In this document: positions 63,215-64,000 of the stretch, one piece after another
Position numbering within the stretch: the stretch's first letter is position 1
Layout of the letters: each line of letters opens with the position of its first letter
NCBI RefSeq assembly: GCF_001422245.1
Contig: NZ_LMMM01000001.1
Coordinates: 63,422-127,421 of the forward strand
Direction: 5' to 3'
Origin: Rhizobium sp. Leaf262
GTDB lineage: Bacteria > Pseudomonadota > Alphaproteobacteria > Rhizobiales > Rhizobiaceae
Length of the DNA: 64,000 bases
The notes under the pieces: generated by a model
Databases searched by the model: none
What the model was told of the DNA's origin: nothing
Seen by the model: only the letters and a program-made list of their open reading frames with translations
Made by a program: the position numbers and the translations under genes

Positions 63215-63760
63215 ATGCCCGTCGTTCGTGGAAAAAATATCGAGCCGCTTTACACTGCCGAGCAGATTGCGGAGCGCAATCGCGATCTGGCCAAGCGTAT
63301 AGCAACTGGCCCCACCAACGATCTGCTGGTGATTGCCGTGTTGAAGGGCTCGTTTATTTTCGCAGCCGATCTCATTCGTGCGCTGCACGATAGCGGGCTG
63401 GCGCCTGAAGTGGAATTCATCACCTTGTCGAGCTACGGCACGGGCACGGTTTCTCAAGGCGTCAGGATCGTCAAAGACATCGACAGCGACGTAAAGGACC
63501 GTGATGTCCTGTTGATCGATGACATTCTGGAATCCGGCCGCACTTTGCTATTCGCCAAGGAATTGCTCTATGAGCGCGGTGCACGCAACGTCTCGATTGC
63601 CGTTCTTCTCGACAAGAAAGTGAAGCGCAAGGAGCAGCTGGAAGCGGACTATGTCGGCTTCGAATGCCCCGACTATTTTGTGGTCGGCTACGGCATGGAC
63701 GTTGCTTACGCGTTCCGTGAACTCCCATTTGTGGGCGTTGTGACCGGCGACGCGGAGTAA
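63215..63760 (+). CDS. hpt: Hypoxanthine phosphoribosyltransferase
   Basis: A 181-residue purine-salvage enzyme that makes IMP from hypoxanthine and PRPP. The PRPP-binding motif DVLLIDDILESGRTLLFAKELL is near residue 92; the N-terminal LLVIAVLKGSFIFAADLIRAL and the C-terminal FECPDYFVVGYGMDVAYAFRELPFVGVV are typical of Hpt. The frame extends to 63134, but CAGGAG before the ATG at 63215 and family length favour this start. It is probably co-transcribed with the upstream membrane-protein gene. Confidence 0.93.
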   Translation: MPVVRGKNIEPLYTAEQIAERNRDLAKRIATGPTNDLLVIAVLKGSFIFAADLIRALHDSGLAPEVEFITLSSYGTGTVSQGVRIVKDIDSDVKDRDVLLIDDILESGRTLLFAKELLYERGARNVSIAVLLDKKVKRKEQLEADYVGFECPDYFVVGYGMDVAYAFRELPFVGVVTGDAE

Positions 63761-63909
63761 AGTCCGGTTGTTGGAAATCGGCACAACCTCCGGCAATACA
63801 AGCATGGATTGTTAACCATGCCGCCCGGATGCCGGGTTCCATTTACCTCTTGCAAAGGGAAATGACCGAGTTTGTTGCTCGCTGGAATGAATACCAGGAG
63901 CAATGGAAA

Positions 63910-64000
63910 ATGGCAAAAATACTGATTACTGAAGATGAAGATGCGCTGCGCACATTCGTAGCGCGTGCGCTTCGTCTGGACGGACATGAGACTTACGAGG
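63910..64000 (+). CDS. CpdR-like single-domain response regulator (truncated at window edge)
   Basis: Thirty codons are visible, MAKILITEDEDALRTFVARAL and onward, then the window ends. The N-terminal acidic pair (EDED) is the receiver-domain metal site and the whole segment strongly resembles CpdR, which controls ClpXP-dependent CtrA turnover in alphaproteobacteria. The phosphoacceptor Asp is outside the window. AGGAG is nine bases upstream. The CpdR label rests on N-terminal similarity only; another single-domain receiver is possible. Confidence 0.65.
   Translation, partial: MAKILITEDEDALRTFVARALRLDGHETYE

Noticed and set aside
63887-63932. Very short overlapping frames before the response-regulator start as a leader peptide
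   Set aside because: They are only 9 to 12 codons, have no amino-acid bias and no attenuator structure.

Overview
The window reads as part of a secondary chromosome (chromid) of a Rhizobiales bacterium, most like Agrobacterium or a close Rhizobium relative. It opens with a repABC replication and partition cassette: repC is cut by the left edge, and repB, repA, an antisense ctRNA and parS-like palindromes are all visible. The same molecule carries normally chromosomal genes (rpmB, hisC/tyrC, ftsEX, hpt, gloB, plsC), which is what separates a chromid from an ordinary plasmid. No tRNA, rRNA, insertion sequence, phage or CRISPR array was seen.

Layout. 1-3712: repABC and its centromere. 3830-7017: a flavoprotein, an opine-dehydrogenase-family enzyme and an Lrp regulator. 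7702-15830: one long operon with a spermidine/putrescine-type ABC importer, a flavin monooxygenase, two AhpD/carboxymuconolactone-decarboxylase-like proteins and a MATE exporter. 16048-17952: a D-Ala-D-Ala carboxypeptidase and a secreted unknown. 17977-23150: the malonate system (matR divergent from matABC) with a clear GntR operator. 23274-25306: an omega-amino-acid aminotransferase divergent from an XRE-cupin regulator. 25629-38420: an exopolysaccharide locus with a Wzc-like protein whose nucleotide site is degenerate, a flippase, a TupA-like ATP-grasp protein, a Wzy polymerase, four glycosyltransferases (two of them inverted paralogues) and an unusual double alpha/beta-hydrolase.

38404-46113: an Lrp regulator divergent from a valine/branched-chain keto-acid operon (acyl-CoA dehydrogenase, E1 alpha, E1 beta, E2, E3, 3-hydroxyisobutyrate dehydrogenase). 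46174-50894: a minus-strand operon of XRE regulator, SARP/TolB/TPR regulator, 74-residue protein, YcaO, TfuA and a second small protein. This is the most interesting locus: YcaO plus TfuA is the enzyme pair for peptide backbone thioamidation, so a RiPP pathway is a reasonable hypothesis. 51069-52237: yhhQ behind a probable preQ1 riboswitch, and rpmB with its own promoter and terminator. 52365-64000: housekeeping genes ending in a truncated response-regulator gene.

Starts were chosen from Shine-Dalgarno spacing and family start positions, and many are downstream of the longest possible start. All functional names come from motifs and remembered family features; no database search was run.
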